From the NCBI RefSeq assembly GCF_012641275.1, contig NZ_JABAIA010000001.1, positions 3,410,001-3,474,000 on the forward strand: a DNA stretch of 64,000 bases, written 5' to 3'. Of this stretch, positions 19,428-27,053 are shown piece by piece. Made by a program: the position numbers and the translations under genes. Under the pieces are notes generated by a model. It did not search any database and had not been told where the DNA came from. It was given only the letters and a program-made list of their open reading frames with translations. Source of the stretch: Chitinophaga varians (GTDB lineage Bacteria > Bacteroidota > Bacteroidia > Chitinophagales > Chitinophagaceae). Within the stretch, counting starts at the first letter, position 1; the number at the start of each line of letters is the position of its first letter.

Positions 19428-19435
19428 TATATTTG
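19428..19435 (+). promoter_or_regulatory. greA promoter -7 box (TATATTTG)
   Basis: An exact TAnnTTTG match 81 bp upstream of the greA ATG. Transcription would start at about 19441, just ahead of a terminator-like hairpin in the leader. Confidence 0.6.
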
Positions 19436-19451
19436 CAATAACACCCGTAAA

Positions 19452-19489
19452 CAACGCTTCTGTGCAAATGGAGGCGTTGATTTTTTTTT
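19452..19489 (+). terminator. Terminator-like hairpin inside the greA leader
   Basis: CAACGCTTC (19452-19460) pairs with GAGGCGTTG (19471-19479) through nine pairs including one G-U, and nine T residues follow at 19481-19489. It lies between the TATATTTG promoter box and the greA ATG at 19517, so it could terminate a fraction of transcripts or act as an attenuator. E. coli greA is known to have leader termination producing short GraL RNAs; whether this is analogous is inference. Confidence 0.6.
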
Positions 19490-19516
19490 CTTATAACCAT
19501 AAAAAACAAGCAGGTT

Positions 19517-19990
19517 ATGTCTGGCATAAACTACGTTACGAAAGAGACCCTGGACCAAATGATGAACGAGCTCACACTTCTTAAAACGAAGGGCCGTGCA
19601 GAGATTGCCCGTGCTATTTCTGAGGCACGGGAAAAGGGGGACTTGAAGGAAAATGCCGAATATGATGCCGCCAAAGAAGCGCAGGGTATACACGAGGCTA
19701 AAATTGCAACGCTGGAATCGGCCATCGCCACTTCCCGCATTGTAAGTGCAGATGCTATCGATACATCCAAAGTATCTATTTTATGTAAGGTTACCATTAC
19801 CAATACAGCCAACAAGAAGACGGTTACCTATCAACTCGTTTCTGAGACAGAGGCTGATTTGAAGGCGGGCAAGATTTCTGTTACCTCACCGATTGGCAAG
19901 GGGCTGCTGGGCAAGCATGTAGGTGACATTGCAGAGGTGCAGGCGCCTAATGGTGTTATTAAATTCAAGATTGACAGTATTTCAGTATGA
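19517..19990 (+). CDS. greA: Transcript cleavage / elongation factor GreA
   Basis: The protein has 157 residues, the normal GreA length. The N-terminal part (about residues 1-75) is the coiled coil that enters the RNA polymerase secondary channel; its acidic tip is seen in GDLKENAEYDAAKEAQ. The C-terminal FKBP-like domain includes SPIGKGLLGKHVGDIAEV, the strongest Gre signature. GreA stimulates RNA polymerase to cut backtracked transcripts. It is a single-gene unit with its own promoter, a terminator-like structure in its leader (19452-19489), and a good terminator after the stop codon. Confidence 0.96.
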   Translation: MSGINYVTKETLDQMMNELTLLKTKGRAEIARAISEAREKGDLKENAEYDAAKEAQGIHEAKIATLESAIATSRIVSADAIDTSKVSILCKVTITNTANKKTVTYQLVSETEADLKAGKISVTSPIGKGLLGKHVGDIAEVQAPNGVIKFKIDSISV

Positions 19991-20019
19991 TCCCCGGGTC
20001 CTGCTGAATCACCATATGG

Positions 20020-20048
20020 AAGGGGTTGCAGTGATGCAGCCCCTTTTT
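20020..20048 (+). terminator. Intrinsic terminator after greA
   Basis: AAGGGGTTGCA (20020-20030) pairs with TGCAGCCCCTT (20035-20045), 11 bp with one wobble pair and a GTGA loop, followed by a T run to 20048. Confidence 0.85.
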
Positions 20049-20053
20049 CATTT

Positions 20054-20158
20054 TGTTATTTTATTATTTTGATATTTGGGGGATGTAAGATTTCCTTATT
20101 TTAAGGATGTAATAAAACCGCTCATTAAATAACCAAATAAATAAATAATAAAATAACA
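20054..20158. repeat. AT-rich imperfect long inverted repeat between greA and the HIT gene
   Basis: TGTTATTTTATTATT (20054-20068) is the exact reverse complement of 20144-20158. Inside these arms the word ATATTTGG (20072-20079) faces CCAAATAA (20133-20140), and a small CCTTA/TAAGG hairpin lies near the centre. It shares words with the inverted repeats at 16105 and 51771. Confidence 0.55.
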
Positions 20159-20162
20159 CAAT

Positions 20163-20552
20163 ATGACAATCTTCACTAAGATTATTAAAGGCGAGATACC
20201 CAGTTATAAAATTGCGGAGAATGAGCATTTTTATGCATTTCTGGACATTTTTCCGTTGATGAAGGGGCATACGCTGGTGATTCCCAAAGTAGAAACGGAC
20301 AAGTTTTTCGACGTATCGGATGATTTGTTGAGGGAGTGGCTGGTATTTGCCAAGCCTATTGCGCAGGCGATTGAGCGGGTGGTGCCTTGTAACCGGGTAG
20401 GTGTGAGTGTGGTGGGGCTGGAAGTGCCTCATGCGCACATGCATCTGATTCCGATTAATTCTGTACAAGACATGAATTTTTCGCGCGGCAAGCTGAAACT
20501 GTCAGAGGAGGAGTTTAAAGCAATCCAGGAACAGATAGTAGCGCAGCTGTAG
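20163..20552 (+). CDS. HIT family protein (nucleotide hydrolase/transferase)
   Basis: The protein has 129 residues, a single histidine-triad domain. The active-site motif is HAHMH at residues 90-94, in the context GLEVPHAHMHLIPI. The N-terminal pattern TIFTKIIKGEIPSYKIAEN and FPLMKGHTLVIPK is typical of the bacterial Hint/HinT branch, which hydrolyses AMP-linked phosphoramidates. The physiological substrate is not known. It is transcribed in the same direction as greA but separated from it by a terminator and a palindromic region, and converges with a response regulator gene 3 bp downstream. Confidence 0.92.
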   Translation: MTIFTKIIKGEIPSYKIAENEHFYAFLDIFPLMKGHTLVIPKVETDKFFDVSDDLLREWLVFAKPIAQAIERVVPCNRVGVSVVGLEVPHAHMHLIPINSVQDMNFSRGKLKLSEEEFKAIQEQIVAQL

Positions 20553-20555
20553 TAA

Positions 20556-21254
20556 TTATGACTTCACAGGGATATTGAACCGGAATCCGACACCGTGCAG
20601 TGTTTCCAGTTTTACATGTGGATCAGACTTGAAGTGTTTTCTTAGTTTGGTCACAAAAACATCCATGCTCCGGCCCAGGAAGTAGTCGTCTTTACCCCAC
20701 ACATGGGATAGTATATCTTCCCTTTTCAGTGTTTTATTGGGGTTTTCGCACAGGTATCTGAGCAATTCGGCTTCTTTCTGGGTAAGGGAAATGGAGATTT
20801 CTCCGGTTTCGTTGTAGAGGCGGAGGTCTTCATAGTCAAACATCAGTTTGCCGATAGCGAACGTGGTGCTTCTTTTGGCTATCTGGCTTCTGGTCCTTTT
20901 CAGGAACACTTCTATGCGCAGGATCAGTTCCTGCATGCTGAAAGGTTTGCTGATATAGTCATCAGCCCCGGTCCGGAGGCCGGCGATACGGTCTTCTTTT
21001 TCGTTTTTGGAAGTCAGGAAGAGAATAGGAATGTGGTCATTGACTGTGCGGATCTGTTGCGCCAGCGTGAGGCCGTCTTTTTTAGGCATTACCACGTCGA
21101 GCAAACAAATATCGAAAGTGCGTAACTGGAACTGCTCCCACGCGGCCTGGCCGTCTATACTGTGCACAACATCGTAGCCCGCTTCTTCCAACCGCTTCTT
21201 TGTAACTGCACCAATATATTCATCATCTTCCACCAATAGGATTCTTGCTTTCAT
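20556..21254 (-). CDS. OmpR-family response regulator transcription factor (orphan)
   Basis: The protein has 232 residues from the ATG at 21254 (MKARILLVEDDEY); 13 more residues are possible upstream but the receiver fold begins here. The receiver domain (1-120) has the acidic pair ED-D at 9-11, phosphoacceptor D53 in LLDVVMPKKDG and K103 in ISKPF. The C-terminal winged helix (~135-232) ends with VTKLRKHFKSDPHVKLETLHGVGFRFN. It therefore should bind DNA when phosphorylated. No histidine kinase is adjacent, so the partner is unknown. A similar orphan regulator is at 23930. Confidence 0.92.
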   Translation of the reverse strand: MKARILLVEDDEYIGAVTKKRLEEAGYDVVHSIDGQAAWEQFQLRTFDICLLDVVMPKKDGLTLAQQIRTVNDHIPILFLTSKNEKEDRIAGLRTGADDYISKPFSMQELILRIEVFLKRTRSQIAKRSTTFAIGKLMFDYEDLRLYNETGEISISLTQKEAELLRYLCENPNKTLKREDILSHVWGKDDYFLGRSMDVFVTKLRKHFKSDPHVKLETLHGVGFRFNIPVKS

Positions 21255-21430
21255 ATTTGCCTGATGCTGATTAATAAAAAGCTTGTTGCGCAATTCATGC
21301 TTAACAAATGATGGTCATTTTTCATAGTGATGCTAATTTTCCGGCCTTTGCCGGGTTAGCCGTTTATTCAGGATGAACAATTTCAAACAAAGTAACTACA
21401 TTTTACGAATTTATGAAATAACCTTTTTGG

Positions 21431-21991
21431 CTATTTCGAAATCCTTTCAGGGTGTTTTTGCAAAAACTGTTCCCATCCTTTAGCCTTGCTTACAGCGGCG
21501 AGCGGGCTGCTTTCCTGGTAGAAGTGGCAGACTGCCACGGCCAGGGCATCAGTTGCATCGAAGTAATCAGGCCGTTCACCGATACTGAGAATGCGTTGCA
21601 GCATCAGCCACACCTGTTCCTTGTCAGCGTTGCCATTGCCGGTGACCGACTGTTTCACTTTTTTTGGGGAGTACTCTGTTACCGGCAAACCGGCATGCAT
21701 AGCAGTGGCAATGGCCACGCCCTGCGCTCTCCCAAGCTTTAGCATACTTTGTACGTTCTTCCCAAAGAAAGGCGCTTCAATGGCGAAGCTGGTTGGTTGG
21801 AACTGCCGGATCAATTCATTTACGCGGGCGTGAATCAGTTGTAAGCGTTCGTAATGGTCCTTCATCCGGGATAATTTCAGGACATCCATTTCTATCAGAC
21901 TGGCTTTTTTGCCTTCCACGTGGATCAGTCCATACCCCATAACCAGGGTGCCGGGGTCAATGCCTAGAATTATTTTTGCCTTGTTTGCCAA
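21431..21991 (-). CDS. ruvC: Crossover junction endodeoxyribonuclease RuvC
   Basis: The protein has 186 residues. RuvC resolves Holliday junctions with RuvAB during recombination. Catalytic acids are visible: Asp12 in GIDPGT, the Glu in FAIEAPFFGKN, and the pair in DATDALAVAVCH. The start is a TTG at 21991 (MANKAKIILGIDPGT); no ATG is available in a sensible position, and the frame upstream runs antisense into the promoter of the divergent membrane-protein gene. ruvB is also in this window (24794) but ruvA is not. Confidence 0.93.
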   Translation of the reverse strand: MANKAKIILGIDPGTLVMGYGLIHVEGKKASLIEMDVLKLSRMKDHYERLQLIHARVNELIRQFQPTSFAIEAPFFGKNVQSMLKLGRAQGVAIATAMHAGLPVTEYSPKKVKQSVTGNGNADKEQVWLMLQRILSIGERPDYFDATDALAVAVCHFYQESSPLAAVSKAKGWEQFLQKHPERISK

Positions 21992-22007
21992 CCACAGTAT
22001 ATTTTTG
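21976..22007 (+). promoter_or_regulatory. Putative promoter of the flippase-like gene
   Basis: TTG at 21976-21978 and TATTTTTG at 22000-22007 are separated by 21 bp and match the Bacteroidota TTTG / TAnnTTTG pattern. The box lies inside the first codons' upstream region of divergent ruvC. Confidence 0.5.
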
Positions 22008-22067
22008 CAAAAATCTTGATATCTGAACAAAAGTACCAAAATAATTCTCAATTACTTATTAGGAGCA

Positions 22068-23012
22068 GTGCTTTTTGGCTGGCTGGGTTACTCTATCTAT
22101 CATCAGTTGGCCCATCGCGAGAACCTGGAACAGTCGCTGGCGCATATGAGCAGAACGCTGCAGGAGAAGGGCTGGATAGGATTACTGTTGGTGCTGGTGC
22201 TGATGTTTTTCAACTGGGGACTGGAAGCCAAAAAGTGGCAGAAGCTGGTCCGCCCCCTGGAACCTATCTCTTTTATGAGGGCTTTCAGCGCCATCCTTTC
22301 GGGGGTATCGTTCTCGATCAACACCCCTAATCGTATAGGCGAATACGGTGGGCGCATCCTGTACCTGAAGAACCACAATAAGCTCAAAGCCATTGCCGCC
22401 ACTATTGTAGGAAGCTTTAGCCAGCTCATTGTGACTGTTATTTTTGGGTTAATAGGCATGCTCTATTATCTCAATAACTTTACGCTGGTAAAGGAAAACA
22501 GCTATTTCCCCCCGAACTTCTGGGAGAAAATTGTGTTTGGTATACTGGTAGTAATTTGTGTGCTGACGATATTGTTATATTTTCGGCTACAGATTATTCT
22601 GGCTGTATTCGAAAAAGTCAGGTTCCTGCGAAAAGCAAAGGTCTTTGTACAAATTATTGTGCGTTATTCTGCAGGGGATTTACGTTACCTGTTGCTGCTT
22701 TCAGCCGCCCGCTACGTGGTCTTCTCGGCACAGTATTTGATTTTGTTGGACGCGCTGGGACTGGAGTTTTTGTGGTGGCAGGCTTTCCTGTTGAATAGCG
22801 TCATCTACCTTGTAATGGCCATGGTGCCTACCATCGCTATCGCAGAACTTGGAATCCGTGGGAAAGTCAGCATTTACTTCCTCGGACTGCTCAGTACCAA
22901 TACAGCCGTTATTATAGCAGCCACGGGAGGTATCTGGTTAATCAACCTTTGTCTGCCGGCAGTGATTGGAAGTGTGCTGCTCCTCGGTGTAAAAATATTT
23001 AAGGACAAATAG
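22068..23012 (+). CDS. Integral membrane protein of the lysylphosphatidylglycerol synthase TM / YbhN-like flippase family
   Basis: The frame encodes at least 314 residues with about 7-8 hydrophobic segments and the family pattern FNWGLEAKKWQKL, GVSFSINTPNRIGEYGGRILYL and AELGIRGKVSIYFLG. Relatives form the membrane half of MprF-type lipid flippases or act in glycolipid transport; the substrate here is unknown. The start is uncertain. The GTG at 22068 is conservative, but the frame is open back to a TGA at 22017 and reads LNKSTKIILNYLLGAV from a CTG at 22023, which resembles the N-terminus expected for this family. It is followed after 9 bp by a DUF3108 gene, probably in the same transcript. 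Confidence 0.82.
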   Translation: MLFGWLGYSIYHQLAHRENLEQSLAHMSRTLQEKGWIGLLLVLVLMFFNWGLEAKKWQKLVRPLEPISFMRAFSAILSGVSFSINTPNRIGEYGGRILYLKNHNKLKAIAATIVGSFSQLIVTVIFGLIGMLYYLNNFTLVKENSYFPPNFWEKIVFGILVVICVLTILLYFRLQIILAVFEKVRFLRKAKVFVQIIVRYSAGDLRYLLLLSAARYVVFSAQYLILLDALGLEFLWWQAFLLNSVIYLVMAMVPTIAIAELGIRGKVSIYFLGLLSTNTAVIIAATGGIWLINLCLPAVIGSVLLLGVKIFKDK

Positions 23013-23021
23013 CTTCCCGCA

Positions 23022-23813
23022 ATGAGGTACCTTCTGCTAATTCTCTTATGCTTCGCCTGTGTAACCCCCGCTCACGCGCAAAATGACTTCTGTTCTATCC
23101 GTAATTCCAGTTTCAATGTTGGCGAAAGTATCACCCTCAAAGTGATGTATAACCTCGGTAAAATGTACGTAGGTGCCGGCGAGGCCGTCTTTACCGTAGC
23201 CCTGGAACGTTTTGCCAACCGCGACGTATACCACATTACCGGCGATGGCCGCACCTTCCGTGCCTATGACTGGATATTCAAAGTACGCGATAAATACGAA
23301 ACCTGGCTGGATACCGCTACCATGCAGCCACTGAAGTTTCTCCGCAATGTGAACGAAGGCGGGTACAAAATCTATAATAACGTGGTGTTTAATCAGGCCG
23401 CTCACCAGGCTGTCAGCACCAACGGCACCTTTACCGTGCCTCCCTGTGTACAGGACGTGATCAGCTCCATCTACTACGCCCGTAATATCGATTTCTCCAG
23501 GTACCAGGAGGGAGATAAAATCCCCTTCGCCATGTTCCTCGATGACCAGGTGTATAATATCTATATCCGATACCTCGGAAAGGAAGAAATCAATACCCGC
23601 TTCGGCAAATTCAGGGCTATCAAATTCAAACCGCTGCTGATCAAAGGCACCATCTTTGAAGGTGGAGAGAAAATGACCGTATGGGTAAGCGACGACGCCA
23701 ATAAGGTGCCACTGCGGGTGGAAAGCCCCATCTCCGTAGGGAATATTATCGTGGACATGGTCAACTACAGCAACCTCCGGCACCCCTTCACCTCGTTGAT
23801 AAAACAACGATAA
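23022..23813 (+). CDS. DUF3108 domain-containing secreted protein
   Basis: The protein has 263 residues with a signal peptide ending at AHAQ (residue ~20). The mature chain matches the DUF3108 pattern: ESITLKVMYNLGKMYVGAGEAVF, YHITGDGRTFRAYDWIFKVRD, and WLDTATMQPLKFLRNVNEGG, then GKFRAIKFKPLL and MTVWVSDDANKVPLRVE toward the end. The fold is predicted to be a periplasmic beta-structure, and family members are often linked to envelope or polysaccharide metabolism, but the activity is unknown. It follows the flippase-like gene by 9 bp, so both may serve lipid or glycan handling in the envelope. Confidence 0.88.
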   Translation: MRYLLLILLCFACVTPAHAQNDFCSIRNSSFNVGESITLKVMYNLGKMYVGAGEAVFTVALERFANRDVYHITGDGRTFRAYDWIFKVRDKYETWLDTATMQPLKFLRNVNEGGYKIYNNVVFNQAAHQAVSTNGTFTVPPCVQDVISSIYYARNIDFSRYQEGDKIPFAMFLDDQVYNIYIRYLGKEEINTRFGKFRAIKFKPLLIKGTIFEGGEKMTVWVSDDANKVPLRVESPISVGNIIVDMVNYSNLRHPFTSLIKQR

Positions 23814-23905
23814 AATATTTACCGCCCTGAAAATGAATAGATTTAACAATTCTTTGGGGCGCCACCGTCCAAATTTTAACGACCTTTCGTGCCGTAGAAA
23901 AACTT

Positions 23906-23913
23906 TATATTTG
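23906..23913 (+). promoter_or_regulatory. -7 box (TATATTTG) of the 23930 response regulator
   Basis: Exact TAnnTTTG match 16 bp upstream of the ATG. A weak TTTCG element lies about 17-20 bp further upstream (23885-23889). Confidence 0.55.
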
Positions 23914-23929
23914 TTATAATCAACCCTTT

Positions 23930-24643
23930 ATGATTATGGAAGAACGTAAACCGAAAATATTACTGGCGGAAGATGACACCAACCTGGGCATGGTACTTAA
24001 AAACTACCTCGAACTGAATGACTATGATGTGGAATTATGCCGCGACGGTATCCTGGCACTGGCTGCCTTCCGTCGCGAAAAATTCGACATCTGCCTGCTG
24101 GACATTATGATGCCCAATATGGACGGCTTTAAACTGGCGGAAGAAATCCGGGACGTAGACCCTGATATCCCCCTGTTTTTCCTCTCCGCCAAAACCATGA
24201 AGGAAGACATCATCCAGGGCTATAAGCTGGGAGCCGATGATTATATCTCCAAACCTTTCGATAGCGAACTGCTGCTGCTCAAAATCAAAGCTATCCTGAA
24301 ACGCAACCAGGAACTGAACAGCAAAGAAGAAGAGCAGCACGAATTCCAGGTAGGCTCCTACGCCTTCAACTCCCGTTTACGTACCCTCGCGCATAACGGC
24401 GACAGCCACACGCTCTCCCCTAAAGAGAACGAGCTGCTGCACATGCTCTGTGAACATAAAAACGACCTGCTGCCCAGGGAACTGGCGCTGAAAAAGATAT
24501 GGGGCAGCGACACCTACTTCAACGGCCGCAGTATGGACGTATATATCGCCAAACTCCGCAAATACCTGAAAGACGACCCGAACATCGAAATCGTGAACAT
24601 TCACGGGAACGGATTCAGACTGGTAGTGAAAGAGAACCCGTGA
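23930..24643 (+). CDS. OmpR-family response regulator transcription factor (orphan)
   Basis: The protein has 237 residues (a second ATG at 23936 would remove two). The receiver domain has the acidic pair E14-D15-D16, phosphoacceptor D58 in LLDIMMPNMDG and K108 in ISKPF. The winged-helix output domain (~140-235) ends in VYIAKLRKYLKDDPNIEIVNIHGNGFRL. The protein is similar to the regulator at 20556 and to RprY-type regulators of Bacteroidota. It is a monocistronic unit with its own promoter box and a strong terminator, without an adjacent sensor kinase. Confidence 0.92.
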   Translation: MIMEERKPKILLAEDDTNLGMVLKNYLELNDYDVELCRDGILALAAFRREKFDICLLDIMMPNMDGFKLAEEIRDVDPDIPLFFLSAKTMKEDIIQGYKLGADDYISKPFDSELLLLKIKAILKRNQELNSKEEEQHEFQVGSYAFNSRLRTLAHNGDSHTLSPKENELLHMLCEHKNDLLPRELALKKIWGSDTYFNGRSMDVYIAKLRKYLKDDPNIEIVNIHGNGFRLVVKENP

Positions 24644-24685
24644 TGGCCATGATTTGACCGATAACAATTTAATTAATGATAAAGG

Positions 24686-24722
24686 AATGCCCCCATTGAC
24701 ATGCAATGGGGGCATTTCTTTT
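24686..24722 (+). terminator. Intrinsic terminator after the response regulator
   Basis: Perfect 13-bp stem AATGCCCCCATTG (24686-24698) with CAATGGGGGCATT (24704-24716), followed by a short T-rich stretch. Confidence 0.85.
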
Positions 24723-24793
24723 AAATATAATGACGTAGCCCGCTATGATCTTATATAACCATGGACGTCGGCCACTATTCAGGCAATCAGGGA

Positions 24794-25822
24794 TCAGAAA
24801 AGCAGGTTGCTGCCTCCCCGGAACGGCGTTTTCCCCAGGTGCACATATGCCTTTTCCGTTACCTCACGGCCCCGGGGCGTACGTTTGATAAACCCTTCCT
24901 GGATCAGGAACGGTTCGTATACCTCTTCCAACGTACCGGCTTCTTCGCCCACTGCGGTGGCAATGGTAGTGATGCCTACCGGACCGCCTTTAAAGTTTTC
25001 GATGATGACCTGCAAAATGCGGTTGTCCATTTCATCAAGACCATATTCATCTACATTGAGGGCTTTGAGGCTGAGCTGCGCAATTTCAAGGTCGATGACG
25101 CCGTTGCCAATCACCATGGCAAAGTCACGTACCCGGCGCAGTAGCCCGTTGGCGATACGGGGCGTGCCACGGGACCGGCGGGCAATCTCCCCGGCAGCGT
25201 CAGATGTGATTTTAGAGCCCAGTAACCCTGCCGCCCGCCAGATGATTTTCTGTAGCGTGGCAGCATTGTAGTATTCCATCCTCGACTTGATGCCAAAACG
25301 GGACAACAGGGGAGCGGTGAGCAGCCCCGAGCGGGTAGTGGCGCCAATCAGTGTGAAAGGGTGCAGGTTGAGCTGTATGGAGCGGGCATTAGGCCCGGTA
25401 TCAATCATAATGTCTATACGATAATCTTCCATGGCGGAATACAGGTATTCTTCCACCACGGTGCTTAGCCGGTGTATCTCATCGATGAACAGCACGTCTT
25501 TGTCCTCCAGATTGGTCAACAAACCGGCCAGGTCGCCGGGCTTTTCGATTACCGGCCCGGAAGTTTCCCGGATATTAACCCCCAGCTCATTGGCCACAAT
25601 GCGTGACAGCGTGGTCTTACCCAGGCCCGGAGGACCGTGGAACAGCACATGGTCCAGCGCTTCCCCGCGCATTTTGGCAGCTTTGATGAATATCTTCAGG
25701 TTTTCGATGATCTGGTCCTGTCCCGAAAAATCAACGATTTCCCGGGGTCTGATACTGTTCTCAAACTCTTTCTCAGCGGCACTGAGCTTATTTTCTTCTG
25801 GTCTTAAGTTCGGATTGGACAT
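24794..25822 (-). CDS. ruvB: Holliday junction branch migration ATPase RuvB
   Basis: The protein has 342 residues. RuvB is the AAA+ motor that drives branch migration with RuvA. Visible motifs: Walker [11 protein letters not shown], Walker [10 protein letters not shown], sensor-1/arginine-finger region [19 protein letters not shown], and the C-terminal winged-helix region with [18 protein letters not shown] use the ATG at 25822 ([10 protein letters not shown]); ATGs upstream overlap the promoter box TATTTTTG (25839 to 25832 on the minus strand), so transcripts from that box could not include them. No ruvA is nearby. Confidence 0.95.
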   Translation of the reverse strand: MSNPNLRPEENKLSAAEKEFENSIRPREIVDFSGQDQIIENLKIFIKAAKMRGEALDHVLFHGPPGLGKTTLSRIVANELGVNIRETSGPVIEKPGDLAGLLTNLEDKDVLFIDEIHRLSTVVEEYLYSAMEDYRIDIMIDTGPNARSIQLNLHPFTLIGATTRSGLLTAPLLSRFGIKSRMEYYNAATLQKIIWRAAGLLGSKITSDAAGEIARRSRGTPRIANGLLRRVRDFAMVIGNGVIDLEIAQLSLKALNVDEYGLDEMDNRILQVIIENFKGGPVGITTIATAVGEEAGTLEEVYEPFLIQEGFIKRTPRGREVTEKAYVHLGKTPFRGGSNLLF

Positions 25823-25831
25823 AATACTCAT

Positions 25832-25839
25832 CAAAAATA
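25832..25839 (-). promoter_or_regulatory. ruvB promoter -7 box (TATTTTTG)
   Basis: Minus-strand match to TAnnTTTG, ending only 9 bp before the ruvB ATG at 25822. The expected transcript leader is a few bases at most. Confidence 0.45.
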
Positions 25840-25925
25840 CCAAATTATATTAACCCGATTACTGTATATTGAAGATGGTGAGCCCCATTGTGCTACCCTC
25901 ATTTTCAACCAATCCCGTTTATACT

Positions 25926-27053
25926 ATGCGCCAGCAATCCCCTCTTACCATTCTGGTGGCCTGTATAGGCCTGTTGTTTTTTTGTTACCTGCCTCTGCAT
26001 GGACAAAATACTTTTCATAAATATGACCACTGGCGCTACCGCGTCGCAACCAGTTTTCACCCGCCTGCCTATAGTTACACTGACAGGATCTATGATATTA
26101 CCGTACTAGCGGCTGATAAACACCATGCATTGCTTTCCTGTACGCTGTTGTATGCCGATGACAGTACAGAAAACCTCCGGGGCAGGTACCATTTTGTAAG
26201 TTCCGATCCTGCTACCTGGACGGCATGGGACTCAGATGTCATGGTGACGATGGCTTTGCTGAATCAGCCGGTAGTACTGAACGTGACGGATCATGAATGG
26301 CTAGGTAAAATCGATGGCATAGCTGCTGTGGTGGATAATGCCCAACAGCATTGGCAGCTGCCTCCCAGGTTATTGGACTACTTACGCAGTATGATATACG
26401 TACATGTATATGATGACCTCAACCTGCTGTTTAAGCGCCAGCCTCATAAATTAAAGCCGGGCCACCAATGGAAAGCTCGCGGTGCGTCATTTCGTGTAAA
26501 GGCTGTAACACCGGCAACGGTGGATATGTCGTCTGTAGCCCATGTTACAGGTGATTCCCTGAATATTGATATATGGGAGGAATACGCCATGCTGCGGGAA
26601 AGCAATATGACGGACTGGCTGCGGGATACAATTGTAGTAGTGGACCAGCACCGGAAGACGGCCACGTACAGTACACATATCGTCAACGCTCATTTATTGC
26701 CTATAGACACAACCCTGCTGCCAGCAGATACGGCGTTGCTGCGGCAGTGTATCCTGAAAAGTCCCTGGCATCATCATGCTTTATTATATCACTATCCTAC
26801 AAAGGTGTTAATGCATCCCGCCGGAAAAATGGTAGCATTGCAGGCAATTAAACGAGATGATGTTATCTTACAGGTTTGTAAGGCAACAGCTATCCAACTG
26901 TCCAAACAACAACCAGAACGAAATACAACAGACAAAACCGCTCATGAAAAAACTGATCTTATCATTGGCTGCGGGGTGTATGCTCACCACCGGCTACAGT
27001 CAACAGATACCGCAAAAAGAAGTTGCCCGTATTATCAACACGCTGGCTGCTGA
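25926..27053 (+). CDS. Secreted protein of unknown function overlapping the M28 peptidase gene
   Basis: The frame encodes 375 residues from the ATG at 25926, which begins a clear signal peptide (QQSPLTILVACIGLLFFCYL, cleavage near LHGQ). The mature chain is rich in His, Asp and Trp, with segments such as YDITVLAADKHHALLSCTLLY and a His-rich stretch SPWHHHALLYHY near residue 295. I do not recognise the family. The last 110 bp overlap the peptidase gene in another frame, and the final ~37 residues look non-native, so a frameshift or late stop-codon loss is possible. The start could be earlier (TTG at 25869), but the signal peptide favours 25926. Confidence 0.6.
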   Translation: MRQQSPLTILVACIGLLFFCYLPLHGQNTFHKYDHWRYRVATSFHPPAYSYTDRIYDITVLAADKHHALLSCTLLYADDSTENLRGRYHFVSSDPATWTAWDSDVMVTMALLNQPVVLNVTDHEWLGKIDGIAAVVDNAQQHWQLPPRLLDYLRSMIYVHVYDDLNLLFKRQPHKLKPGHQWKARGASFRVKAVTPATVDMSSVAHVTGDSLNIDIWEEYAMLRESNMTDWLRDTIVVVDQHRKTATYSTHIVNAHLLPIDTTLLPADTALLRQCILKSPWHHHALLYHYPTKVLMHPAGKMVALQAIKRDDVILQVCKATAIQLSKQQPERNTTDKTAHEKTDLIIGCGVYAHHRLQSTDTAKRSCPYYQHAGC

